64,000 nt of DNA from Agrobacterium sp. RAC06 (GTDB lineage: Bacteria > Pseudomonadota > Alphaproteobacteria > Rhizobiales > Rhizobiaceae): assembly GCF_001713475.1 (NCBI RefSeq), contig NZ_CP016500.1:186001-250000 (forward strand). The letters are read 5' to 3'. Positions 33,443 to 41,722 of the stretch are shown here, piece by piece. The notes beneath the pieces are model-generated. The model searched no databases. It had not been told where the DNA came from and worked only from the letters and a program-made list of their open reading frames with translations. How positions within the stretch are numbered: the first letter of the stretch is position 1; each line of letters begins with the position of its first letter. The position numbers and the translations under genes were made by a program.

Positions 33443-33871
33443 ATGCGTAAAGCCCCCGATGCTATCGACCGTCATGTTGGTGCCCGCATTCGACTGCGCC
33501 GCAACATGCTTGGGGTAAGCCAGGAAAAACTGGCTGAAGGGTTGGGACTGACGTTCCAGCAGGTCCAGAAATACGAAAAAGGCACCAACCGCGTTGGTGC
33601 AAGCCGCCTTCAGCACATCGCGGCGATCCTGGATACCCCGATCAACTATTTCTTCGAAGAGGCTCCGAGCCCGTCGGCCTGTGCAATTGAGCATCAGGGC
33701 GATACACCAACTGAGCTTTTGACCTCAAAGGACTGTCTCGCGCTTGCTCGGGCGTTCGTTTCGATCAAAGATGAAACGGTTCAGCAAAAGGTGCTCTCTC
33801 TTGTGCGCGCGCTCGGTTCTGGCAAGGCTGCCCCGGATTTGCTTGAGGATTGGGTACAGTCTAGGTCTTGA
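33443..33871 (+). CDS. XRE-family repressor, PraR/PhrR-like
   Basis: A 142-residue helix-turn-helix protein. HVGARIRLRRNMLGVSQEKL and AEGLGLTFQQVQKYEKGTNR form the XRE domain (residues 10-65), with the conserved GASRLQHIA and an FFEEAPS end. This closely follows the pattern of rhizobial PraR/PhrR proteins, which control attachment, stress and quorum-sensing genes. The C-terminal 70 residues are variable in the family. AGGAG lies seven bases before the ATG at 33443. Family assignment is by remembered pattern. Confidence 0.88.
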   Translation: MRKAPDAIDRHVGARIRLRRNMLGVSQEKLAEGLGLTFQQVQKYEKGTNRVGASRLQHIAAILDTPINYFFEEAPSPSACAIEHQGDTPTELLTSKDCLALARAFVSIKDETVQQKVLSLVRALGSGKAAPDLLEDWVQSRS

Positions 33872-33880
33872 TCCTCTTTT

Positions 33881-33900
33881 CCAACACAGATTTGTGTTGG
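33881..33900. terminator. Hairpin after the PraR-like gene
   Basis: CCAACACA and TGTGTTGG form a perfect eight-pair stem with loop GATT, ten bases after the stop codon. A T-run lies before rather than after it, so it may terminate transcription from the right or only stabilise the message. Confidence 0.45.
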
Positions 33901-34203
33901 TCTGCCCGGAAACTTCTGGCCTGAAGCGGCTGACAGTCTCCTGGCCGGCAGAACGACTTTGTGATGGCGCGGCAAGCATTGTCATGCGTGGCACGCGATC
34001 AGTAGCCAGTCTTACAAGATAAAAAAACGAGAGACCTATTAGGCATCTGCTGGAGATCTCACTCTAGAGCGATCCATCGAATGCCTTTGGAACCGCCATT
34101 TCCTGTTCTATAAACGTCGCCAATTGGCCATTTCCTTTACACATGGCTTGTAAAACTGGGGGGCGAGGAGGACACCGAACCTAACAAGCTCGAGCGGAAT
34201 GAG

Positions 34204-35373
34204 ATGAACGGCGCAGCATTTTTTTTGGTCGTCAACTTTGTCGTCGCACTGTCATTCAGTGTGGTTTTTGTCGTCGTGGCAAGGCGCAGTCACTCGCGCA
34301 CGGCCGTCATCTGGCTGGGCGCAGGATTTGGTGTCGCATCGCTTTCAGCAATTTGCGAGCTACTGGTCGCCTATGCCGGTCCGACCCGCTTTTGGGCACT
34401 CTGCGCTTTTGCCACGGTACTATGCGGTATGGTCATGCTGACGATCGGTATCGGTCAGATGTACGGGCGTCGCATTTCATTGCCGATCGCCTCAGTTTAT
34501 GTTCTGGCGAGTGTCATGCTGGCGCACATGATCTATGAACTGCCGCGCGGTACGCCTTTGCAAGCCTTGCTCTATCAAAGTCCGTTCGCGCTGGTTGTTC
34601 TTGTGGGCGCGATCACGGTGATCCTTGCGCGGCAACGGACCACCCTCGACCTTTTCCTGGGCATTCTCCTGACCATCACAAGCGCACATTTCTTCGGCAA
34701 AGCCGGGTTGGCGGTCTGGGTTGGCTCCGGAGCGACGGCCAAAGATTATGTCCACACCAACTATGCTCTGATTTCGCAAAGCCTCACGGCTGTCTTGATC
34801 GTCACCGTCGGCTTGACGCTTCTGGCAAAGCTTGTCCTTGAAATACTGGCTGTTCACAGGACGGAATCGGAAGTTGACAGCCTGTCAGGGCTCGCCAACA
34901 GACGCGGTTTTGACAGGCAGGTCAATGAAGCGCTTCAGCGGCATGGGCGAGGGCGGCATGCCATCATCATCACCGATCTCGATCACTTCAAGCGCATAAA
35001 CGATACCTACGGACACCATGTGGGTGATACCGTGATCCGGGCCTTTAGCGAAGCCTTGCGCTCTCAGGCGCCGCAAGGCTCTGCGCTCGGTCGGCTAGGC
35101 GGGGAGGAGTTCGCCATCTTCCTTCCCCAGACTTCTGAGCATGAGGCAGGTCGATTGGCTCTGAAGTTACGTCATGCGACGATGTCACTGGAAGGACTGC
35201 CGCCCTCGTTGCGTGTAACTGCCAGTTTCGGGATAGCAGTTGTCTCGTCTGTCGCTGATCTTGACGAGGCCTATCGTGAAGCTGATGTTGCGCTTTATCG
35301 GGCCAAGGGCGCGGGGCGCAACAGGGTCGAATTGGCGACCAGTGCGGCGCAATCGGTCGCGTCACCGTGTTAG
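34204..35373 (+). CDS. Membrane-bound diguanylate cyclase (GGDEF)
   Basis: A 389-residue protein. Six or so membrane helices fill residues 5-212. A GGDEF domain follows (about 222-375), with substrate/metal residues in TDLDHFKRIND (Asp258, Asp260) and the active motif GGEEF at 299-303, a functional variant of GGDEF. No RxxD inhibitory site is found five residues before the motif, so product feedback at the primary I-site is unlikely. It makes cyclic-di-GMP, which usually promotes biofilm and exopolysaccharide. The gene stands alone. Confidence 0.9.
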   Translation: MNGAAFFLVVNFVVALSFSVVFVVVARRSHSRTAVIWLGAGFGVASLSAICELLVAYAGPTRFWALCAFATVLCGMVMLTIGIGQMYGRRISLPIASVYVLASVMLAHMIYELPRGTPLQALLYQSPFALVVLVGAITVILARQRTTLDLFLGILLTITSAHFFGKAGLAVWVGSGATAKDYVHTNYALISQSLTAVLIVTVGLTLLAKLVLEILAVHRTESEVDSLSGLANRRGFDRQVNEALQRHGRGRHAIIITDLDHFKRINDTYGHHVGDTVIRAFSEALRSQAPQGSALGRLGGEEFAIFLPQTSEHEAGRLALKLRHATMSLEGLPPSLRVTASFGIAVVSSVADLDEAYREADVALYRAKGAGRNRVELATSAAQSVASPC

Positions 35374-35464
35374 CACTTGACGTGCGGCGGGGTTCAGAAG
35401 GCAGAGTTTTCTATCCCATCCAAATTCGGTTCGACGAAGTTCCATAACATACATTATGCGATCT

Positions 35465-35477
35465 TTGTTTGTAGCCG
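35465..35477 (+). repeat. Left copy of a 13-bp direct repeat flanking the IS
   Basis: TTGTTTGTAGCCG here is repeated exactly at 37103-37115. Part of this left copy also fits the terminal inverted repeat, so the true target duplication may be only TTGTT. Confidence 0.6.
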
Positions 35478-35554
35478 CAAAGTTAGAATGTCCTGTTTCT
35501 GCAAAGTTGGAATGTCACACTCCCCGGTCCTGAACGATGCGTGGGAGATTGCAG

Positions 35555-36928
35555 ATGGGATTGATAGCGATGAGCGAGCGTGATCTGCAGCGGATCGAGA
35601 TTCTGTCGAGGGTAGTTGCCGGGCGGATGACCACGGTTTCAGCGGCGCATGTGCTTGACCTGAGCGAGCGTCAGGTACGCCGGCTGCTGGAGCGTATCCG
35701 GACCGGCGGCGCGGCGTCGATCCGTCACAAGGCGATCGGCCGGCCCTCAAACAATCGGATCAGTGACGGGGTTCGCGATTATGCGATAACGCTGGTCCGC
35801 GAACGTTATGCAGATTTCGGTCCGACGTTGGCAGCCGAGAAGCTGACTGAGCGCGATGGCTTGCGTGTGTCGCGCGAGACGGTGCGCGGTTGGATGTCCG
35901 ATGCTGGGCTGTGGTTGTCGCGCAAGCAGCGCCGGACGTTTCATCAACCGCGACTGCGGCGCGAAGCCTATGGCGAGCTGGTGCAGATCGACGGGTCAGA
36001 GCACCGCTGGTTCGAGGATCGTGGACCATCGTGTTCGCTGCTGGTGTTTGTCGACGATGCGACCGGCAAGTTGATGCAGTTGCGCTTTGTGCGTTCCGAA
36101 AGTGCCTTCACCTACTTCGATGCGCTGGAGCTCTATCTCAAGCGTCACGGCGCACCGATTGCCTTTTATTCGGACAAGCATTCGGTGTTTCGGGTGGCGA
36201 AGAAGGATGCCAAAGGTGGCCAGGGCATGACGCAGTTCGGACGTGCGCTTTGCGAGTTAAATATCGAGATTCTTTGTGCAAACTCGAGCCAGGCCAAAGG
36301 CCGTGTTGAGCGGATGAACCGGACGCTGCAGGATCGGTTGGTCAAGGAGCTGCGGCTCGCAGGGATCGCGACCATGGAGGCGGGCAATGCGTTTCTGCCT
36401 GTTTTCATGGAGGACTACAATGCGCGTTTTGCGGTTACCCCTGCCCGTTCGGACGACCTGCACCGGCCGCTGAATCTGGCGCCGGATCGGTTGACGGAGA
36501 TCCTGTGCAAGCGCGAGCAGCGCTATGTCGGATCGCAACTGACGTTCTCGTTCGAGGGCAAGCGGATCATGCTGGAGGAGAGCGAAGTCACGCGTGGTCT
36601 AGTTGGCAAATATGTCGAGACCTACGCCTATGCAGACGGCCACCTGGACATTCGTTGGAAAGGCCATTCCCTGCCCTACACGGTGTTCGACAAGGAGCAG
36701 CGGGTAACGCATGCGGCGATCACCGAGAACAAGCGGCTGGGTGACGTATTGGCCTATATCAGGGAGCGCCAGGAACAGCAGGACAAGCCGAAAGTAAAGA
36801 GCAACAGCGGCAAGAATGGTTACGTCAAGCGCGTTGGGAAGCCTGGCCGGCGGACGGACTTCATGAGTGATCCGGTGGTGATTGCCAAGCGGACGAAGGC
36901 ATTGTCGCGGCAGGAGGCTGCGGAATGA
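35555..36928 (+). CDS. ISNCY-family DDE transposase
   Basis: A 457-residue transposase. An N-terminal helix-turn-helix region (VSAAHVLDLSERQVRRLLER) precedes an rve-like catalytic core. Its DDE residues are readable: Asp in VQIDGSEHRW, Asp in FYSDKHSVFR and Glu in AKGRVERMNRTL. Length and the start MGLIAMSERDLQRIE match the ISNCY transposases common on rhizobial plasmids. GGAGA lies six bases before the ATG at 35555. The frame is intact, so the element may still be active. Confidence 0.9.
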   Translation: MGLIAMSERDLQRIEILSRVVAGRMTTVSAAHVLDLSERQVRRLLERIRTGGAASIRHKAIGRPSNNRISDGVRDYAITLVRERYADFGPTLAAEKLTERDGLRVSRETVRGWMSDAGLWLSRKQRRTFHQPRLRREAYGELVQIDGSEHRWFEDRGPSCSLLVFVDDATGKLMQLRFVRSESAFTYFDALELYLKRHGAPIAFYSDKHSVFRVAKKDAKGGQGMTQFGRALCELNIEILCANSSQAKGRVERMNRTLQDRLVKELRLAGIATMEAGNAFLPVFMEDYNARFAVTPARSDDLHRPLNLAPDRLTEILCKREQRYVGSQLTFSFEGKRIMLEESEVTRGLVGKYVETYAYADGHLDIRWKGHSLPYTVFDKEQRVTHAAITENKRLGDVLAYIRERQEQQDKPKVKSNSGKNGYVKRVGKPGRRTDFMSDPVVIAKRTKALSRQEAAE

Positions 36929-37102
36929 AGTGCCGTACAATGGTCTCAAAGCTAAAGCCGAAGCGGTGTGCCCCCACCCGCCCCGATCTGATCTTGCAAG
37001 CGGGTCTGCCGCTCAGATCGGGGCTGATCGTGGTGCTGTGTGGCGACTGCTGCGGACATTTTAACTTTGCAGCACAGCGGACATTCCAACTCCTCCGCCA
37101 CA

Positions 37103-37115
37103 TTGTTTGTAGCCG
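37103..37115 (+). repeat. Right copy of the 13-bp direct repeat
   Basis: Exact copy of the sequence at 35465-35477, directly outside the right end of the IS. Confidence 0.6.
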
Positions 37116-37230
37116 GGTACATTCTATTTCCAAGTGCGACAGTTGGGTCAGCTAGAGATGCGACAGTCTTGCCTCTTGATGCACTGGTCACTGGACAAAT
37201 ACCCGGCGCCCGCTGTCCGCCGATTTATGT

Positions 37231-37482
37231 CTAGTGAAGGATCTCGGAAGGGTCTTCAATCCAGTGGTCGATGCTGCGGAGATAAGCGGCGATCTCGAGC
37301 TGGAGGTGGCTTCGATCACCGTATCGCTCGCAGATCGCGTTAACTTCGTCACTGACGCTTTCGCTCAACTCTTCAGGCAAGACAAATTCGGCGATCACGT
37401 AGGTTGATCGACCAAGTGCATAGATCGGACAACCGGTTGCCAAGATTTCGGCTACAAATTCGGGGATCTGATCCGCTGTCAT
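37231..37482 (-). CDS. Small hypothetical protein
   Basis: An 83-residue acidic, soluble protein with a compact alpha-helical composition (FVLPEELSESVSDEVNAICE, LQLEIAAYLRSIDHWIEDP). GAGA stands before the ATG. I do not recognise a family. Coding composition looks normal and no neighbour suggests a role. Confidence 0.5.
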   Translation of the reverse strand: MTADQIPEFVAEILATGCPIYALGRSTYVIAEFVLPEELSESVSDEVNAICERYGDRSHLQLEIAAYLRSIDHWIEDPSEILH

Positions 37483-37824
37483 CCGTATCTCGCACGTCCT
37501 TCAGTTCTTGAGGATAGCACTTTCGTCATGCCAATCCTACACATAGCGGAAATAGTCGAACTATGCCCTTCCCGCTTATCGGTCCAGGCGTGCTTGTCGC
37601 GCCTGACACGACCCTGATTTGTGCGCACCTCGTCAAGGGCGCTGCGCCTGGCCGAAGGATCCGATCATTCAGCTGCACTCATCAACACGAATACCCTCCG
37701 GCCGAAAATGAGCGGAGGGTAAATGCAAGCGGGCGAAATTAGTCCAGCCGTCTCATGCGCAGCGGGCCATTGGGTCCTTGCGCTTCACTGAGTTGCAGTT
37801 GGACGAAGAAACGTCAGCTGATGG
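37483..37824. other. Gap without recognisable gene
   Basis: About 340 bases between two small minus-strand genes. No credible frame, repeat or structured RNA was seen. Confidence 0.4.
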
Positions 37825-37998
37825 TTAGGACTTGTCGTCACCGACGTTCACCGCCGTGTGATTTCCTTCCCGCTCGTCTTTGAGACCTTTTGCTATGTCG
37901 GCGTCCAGCTGTCCCCAGATTGAAGGTTTCTGTCCATCGGGTTTGGGTTTGCGGGATGGTTTGCGCTCAATGATGAACGATTTTGTCTGCTGACGCAT
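37825..37998 (-). CDS. Small basic plasmid protein (57 residues)
   Basis: A short frame with GGAGG four bases before its ATG encodes MRQQTKSFIIERKPSRKPKP, then SIWGQLDADIAK and a polar tail. The KPSRKP-type basic stretch followed by IWG is a pattern I associate with small proteins beside DUF736 genes on rhizobial plasmids. It is divergent from the DUF736 gene, about 500 bases away. Function unknown. Confidence 0.65.
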   Translation of the reverse strand: MRQQTKSFIIERKPSRKPKPDGQKPSIWGQLDADIAKGLKDEREGNHTAVNVGDDKS

Positions 37999-38007
37999 TG
38001 ATCCTCC

Positions 38008-38497
38008 AGGCTGCGATTCGCCGTAGCATCGTTATCGCAAGGCGTGTCGGGGGCAAGCGGACAATGCGCTGCTTCAGGATTGTTTCCCCAGTCGGCACAA
38101 GCGGGAGCGGTGGTGCAAGTAGCCCATGGCCATCGTGTCTGCACCTTGTCTGCGAGAATGCGACGAAATGGCCCTTCCCTCATCACTTCCCTTTGATGGT
38201 CTCTGGCCGCCCTTTGCGGGCTCGATGAGGCATGTCTGACCGCAGACCGGCTGCGCCTCGATCGTCTGGCCGCAACGGCAGTCGCAGATTTCTTGCCCCG
38301 GAGCGAAAGCTTGCCCACTCGCTGGAACGAGCGGGGCAGGCTTCAAGGCCCTCCTCGTCCTCCAACAAATCTGCACCTTGCCGCCCTCCATTGCATTGCG
38401 GCCTTAATCAGGTGCGGTCCGATCGTCACCGGTCATTGTGACAGCCATCGAGGCCGCGATGGGCGTGGCCCGAATACGAAAAGAAGGAATGAGTACA
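38008..38497. other. Gap upstream of the DUF736 gene
   Basis: Overlapping frames exist on both strands, for example a minus-strand one with several Cys (EICDCRCGQTIEAQPVCGQT), but none has a good ribosome-binding site and clear boundaries. I leave it unannotated. Confidence 0.35.
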
Positions 38498-38809
38498 ATG
38501 GCAACCATCGGCACCTTCACTGCAAACGAGAACGGCTTTACTGGCTCCATCCGCACACTTGCCCTTAACGTAAAGGCGCGCTTCGCCCGGGTCGAGAACC
38601 CCTCCGATAAGGGCCCGCAGTTCCGCGTCTATGCTGGAAGCGTTGAGCTCGGCGCGGCCTGGCAGAAGCGCTCCACCGAGACTGACCGCGACTATCTCTC
38701 GGTCAAGCTGGACGATCCAAGCTTCCCTGCTCCGATCTATGCCACGCTGACTGAGGTCGAGGGCGAGGACGGCTACCAGCTCATCTGGTCGCGGGCGACC
38801 AGGGACTGA
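38498..38809 (+). CDS. DUF736 family protein
   Basis: A 103-residue protein matching DUF736: [20 protein letters not shown] at the N-terminus, [18 protein letters not shown] and [20 protein letters not shown] in the middle. These small beta-rich proteins are very common near conjugation genes of alphaproteobacterial plasmids. Their function is not established. AAGGA lies nine bases upstream of ATG 38498. A strong terminator follows. Confidence 0.92.
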   Translation: MATIGTFTANENGFTGSIRTLALNVKARFARVENPSDKGPQFRVYAGSVELGAAWQKRSTETDRDYLSVKLDDPSFPAPIYATLTEVEGEDGYQLIWSRATRD

Positions 38810-38819
38810 CGGGGATCTT

Positions 38820-38848
38820 GAGGCTCCGCAATTTGCGGAGCCTCTTTC
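38820..38848 (+). terminator. Rho-independent terminator of the DUF736 gene
   Basis: GAGGCTCCGCA and TGCGGAGCCTC form a perfect 11-pair stem with a three-base loop, followed by TTT, eleven bases after the stop codon. Confidence 0.85.
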
Positions 38849-38868
38849 CAGTCAATACGATTGTAAAG

Positions 38869-39606
38869 TCAGTGCAGCACAACACCTGCATTGCTTCCTT
38901 GCTGCGAAGTCAGACAGGCCGACCACAGTGGCGTTTTGTGGTAGACGCCGTCCTGGATGGAATTGCGGTCTTCACGCTGCTCATATAGCAGCCCGAGCCA
39001 GCAAAGGCGTCGCAGATAGCCGTATTTCAGGTCCATTTTCAAAGGCCAGGCTTTCAGAAAGATCTCCACATCTGAAAGGGAGGCCAGATCGGGATTGAGA
39101 GCTCGCAGGAGTTCGTTTGGTGAACAGCCGTGATCTGCCTCGACTTCGAGCCGTTCCAGAAGTGGCTTCCAAAAAGGCATGCGCTCTCGCACCTCCCTCG
39201 CCTCTTCGCCCTCGCCTACGTGAGAATAGAGATACTGCGCAGCGATAGAATTGAACTGCGGTCGAGGATTAGCCAGGAACTCAAGGCCGCGTTTGCTTGG
39301 AACCAGACATTTCTTGTCCAGGCGAAGAAATTTCAGGCGTTGCAACAGGTCGCGCACTGGCCACAGAGGCGGCATGTCACTTTGGTCCAAAACCTTGTTT
39401 ACACTGTAGAGATCTGCTTCGGCAAAGCCTGGCCACTGGAAACTGACTGCGGCCCAATGCACGAATTTGCGGTTCATGGCGCCCGCGGGTGTCAAGCCAA
39501 TGCCGTCATGGGTCTCAGCATAGGATAACGCGAGCAACATTCCCCTGAAGACTGGGGAGAGTGCTGCCACATCAAGGTTACCATCAAGCCTGATTTCTGG
39601 AAGCAT
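38869..39606 (-). CDS. Plasmid-associated protein resembling the C-terminal part of pRiA4b ORF-3 proteins
   Basis: A 245-residue soluble protein. The N-terminal half has GIGLTPAGAMNRKFVHWAAV, FAEADLYSVNKVLDQSDMPP and LVPSKRGLEFLANP, a succession I recall from the region following the pRiA4b ORF-3 domain in rhizobial plasmid proteins. The end HKTPLWSACL fits as well. The ORF-3 domain itself is absent, so this is either a stand-alone version or a remnant. It faces the DUF736 gene convergently. Assignment is from memory, without a search. Confidence 0.6.
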   Translation of the reverse strand: MLPEIRLDGNLDVAALSPVFRGMLLALSYAETHDGIGLTPAGAMNRKFVHWAAVSFQWPGFAEADLYSVNKVLDQSDMPPLWPVRDLLQRLKFLRLDKKCLVPSKRGLEFLANPRPQFNSIAAQYLYSHVGEGEEAREVRERMPFWKPLLERLEVEADHGCSPNELLRALNPDLASLSDVEIFLKAWPLKMDLKYGYLRRLCWLGLLYEQREDRNSIQDGVYHKTPLWSACLTSQQGSNAGVVLH

Positions 39607-39786
39607 TTAAGCCCTGTTCCCGACGCGTTCTGTCAAAATGAAACACTGGAACAGCAAGAAGATCTCTTGCTGAAAAAGCAACCCCTCAACGTTTCGATCT
39701 GCCTTGCAGCATCTGTCTGAACAAGCGCTTAATTGCAACAAACGAGTTCATGAGCATTTGTCTGGCATAAGGCGTCGCCTCTACAG

Positions 39787-40035
39787 TTAGTGCAGAGAGT
39801 ATTTGCGGGCTTTGGGCGATGCATGTCCATGGACTTTATCTTCGATCAGGTGTCGATCTTTCGGCGTGAAGTCGTCAAAGCCTTCAATTGTCGCTTCATG
39901 CCATAGAATCCGGTGGCCTTCGCACTTTGCACTGATCGTAGCGATCAGATGGCCATAAATTATGACGTCGAAGGATAACCGGCGTTTGTCTTTGCTAAGA
40001 ATTTCGACAAGGTTTAAGATCTCGAGCCCCACCAT
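39787..40035 (-). CDS. Small hypothetical protein
   Basis: An 82-residue protein, EILNLVEILSKDKRRLSFDV onward, with mixed alpha/beta character and a His/Lys-rich C-terminus. A purine-rich GGGCGGG stands five bases before the ATG. No family recognised; composition is plausible for a real gene. Confidence 0.42.
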   Translation of the reverse strand: MVGLEILNLVEILSKDKRRLSFDVIIYGHLIATISAKCEGHRILWHEATIEGFDDFTPKDRHLIEDKVHGHASPKARKYSLH

Positions 40036-41122
40036 CGTACCCGCCCACTTGCCTCCCTTACCTTCCCCTGGCCATCGCCAGCGCCGCGCTTGAATATTTG
40101 CATATGATGTAAAGCAAAGATAGGGGCTGGGCCCTTTGGTCGAAGACGGTTTGCGCCAGCCTTATCTGGTATTTCGGCGGCTGAAGGCCAGGCTTACCCC
40201 GCGCACTTCCATGCAGGCCCTAATCCCGCGATTGGACTCCGGGATCTGATAGCATAATGGCCGGAAGTAAGTTGCTCTGCCTATCGATTAAACTCGGCTT
40301 AAGGCATGGGGCGGGCGACCGCATCCTCAGGATACGGTAGCGCCTTGGGGTGCGCTCGGTCATGGGGAACCGCGCCCAATGTATAGTTTAAGGGCATTAA
40401 CGCGGAAAAAGCGATAGTCTTTTGAACTCTGTGAATGTTCTTTGTTCATATCCTGAGAATGCTCACCGTGCGCACGGACGCCGCCTTCTCAACAGGCTCA
40501 GCAGACATGGCCGCTCTGGATCTGGCTAACCTGGGGGTATCGGTGCTTTTGACAGGGCGTGATATCCGCAAACAGTTTGATGGAAAGACCGCCGATGAAG
40601 GAAGACAGGATGAACCTGCGCTTGCTTGAGGAGCGATGCTAAGCTGATTGGCTTTGCGACGTGATGCACCGGGCCTTGTTCATTGACAGTCCGCTCAACA
40701 GATCTGCAAGCCTATCTGGACCGGTCGCGGCATGGCAGTCGCGGAGGTGAACCTCCACCGCCTTATCGCGGCCAAGTTCAATATCGCAGCTAATGCTCTG
40801 CCAAGGGTAAACACAGCCGCCGTTCGCGCCAAGCTTACCAGTTGCCGTGCCATAGGCGCCATAGAAGTTCTGTCGGACGCCGGGATCTATGCTCATCGCC
40901 ACACCTGGGAACTCACGCCGCCGCGTGCCCGGCAGAAATCCATGACGATACAATCTGGAAGGCCGGCTCCTGACCTTGCAGACCCTGCATCTGTCCCGGC
41001 TCGCGGCATGGTGTGGATCCCTGGTTGCAAGCCGCGGCTCACAAGAGGCCTTAAACCACCGCCTACTTGGACCGTAGGGTGGACGCTTGCGCAAAAGCGG
41101 GTGTTCTGTCCCGCTATGGGGT
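40036..41122. other. Plasmid gap with only weak ORFs
   Basis: Over 1 kb without a gene I can defend. Two long overlapping frames lie between 40639 and 41235 on opposite strands. Neither has a good start, a recognisable motif or clear coding bias, so this could be decayed plasmid sequence. Confidence 0.35.
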
Positions 41123-41419
41123 TTATACGTCAATCGCGTCTGGCCTCGATGCCGGTCTCGACCCTGGCCTGTGTCGCGGGCACGGTCGATACCCCCTCGC
41201 CTTCTTTTGTCTCAGAAGCTCCAGAAACAGGCTGACGGCCTCTTCCTCCCGTTCAAAGGATTGGATCCTCCTTTGTCCGCCCTTGCCAATCCTGCCCCAA
41301 GCCCTGGTCAGGCAGATTTCGCCAAACAGGCTTGTCGAAATTTCCATAGCATAATAGCGCGCCATCTTCCTCGAGGCGTCGGTCCGTTCAACATATAACT
41401 GATAGGGCTGTGTGATCAT
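41123..41419 (-). CDS. WGR-domain protein
   Basis: A 98-residue protein with a WGR domain, named for the motif in LTRAWGRIGKGGQRRIQSFE. The N-terminus, MITQPYQLYVERTDASRKMA, supplies the first strands and the C-terminal LFLELLRQKKARGYRP completes it. In PARP-type proteins this domain binds nucleic acid. Short solitary WGR proteins are frequent beside traG on rhizobial plasmids. I start at ATG 41419; the alternative TTG at 41455 has no ribosome-binding site. Confidence 0.85.
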   Translation of the reverse strand: MITQPYQLYVERTDASRKMARYYAMEISTSLFGEICLTRAWGRIGKGGQRRIQSFEREEEAVSLFLELLRQKKARGYRPCPRHRPGSRPASRPDAIDV

Positions 41420-41722
41420 GGTGGCAGCATCGAGAGTTTTGCAAGATGCGTCCAACGAGAGTTATGAATCGGTTCGAGGGGATCGATTCATGTTCTTGAT
41501 CTATCGCCTCCTCGGGTAATGGACATTGCAGGAGGCAGGAGGCAGAATGTCAGGCTGCCGGATGAAATGAAAGAGGACGGGCCGACACCTTGGAACTATG
41601 AATATTCAGGCCAGACACGCGGCCCTTCCGCCGTCCAGAGCAGCTTTGGCAGACGGGCGCAGCGGGTTTGGGTCCGGACTGCGTCAAGACAAGAATATAG
41701 AGCATGCACGGTGCTCTGGCTT

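Larger units (their letters stand above)
35465..37102 (+). mobile_element. ISNCY-type insertion sequence, complete
   Basis: An element of about 1.6 kb with one transposase gene. The two ends match as inverted repeats: the left starts TGTAGCCGCAAAGTTAGAAT and the right, read on the other strand, starts TGTGGCGGAGGAGTTGGAAT, 18 of the first 24 bases being identical. Each end contains two spaced copies of a (GCAAA)GTTxxAATGTC motif, probably transposase sites. The 13-bp sequence TTGTTTGTAGCCG occurs at 35465-35477 and again directly at 37103-37115 beyond the right end, so it may include the target duplication. Exact ends are uncertain by a few bases. Confidence 0.8.

Noticed and set aside
38074..38391. 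Minus-strand frame with a Cys-rich segment (CDCRCGQTIEAQPVCGQT)
   Set aside because: Resembles a zinc-ribbon stretch, but the frame lacks a clear start and continues into Ser/Arg-rich nonsense.
40435..40629. 64-codon plus-strand frame
   Set aside because: No start context and no recognisable composition; kept out for lack of support, although its codons look reasonable.
40639..41133. Minus-strand frame of 164 codons, overlapped by a plus-strand frame of 167 codons (40732-41235)
   Set aside because: Neither shows a motif, signal peptide or ribosome-binding site. Two long frames on opposite strands in GC-rich DNA are expected by chance.
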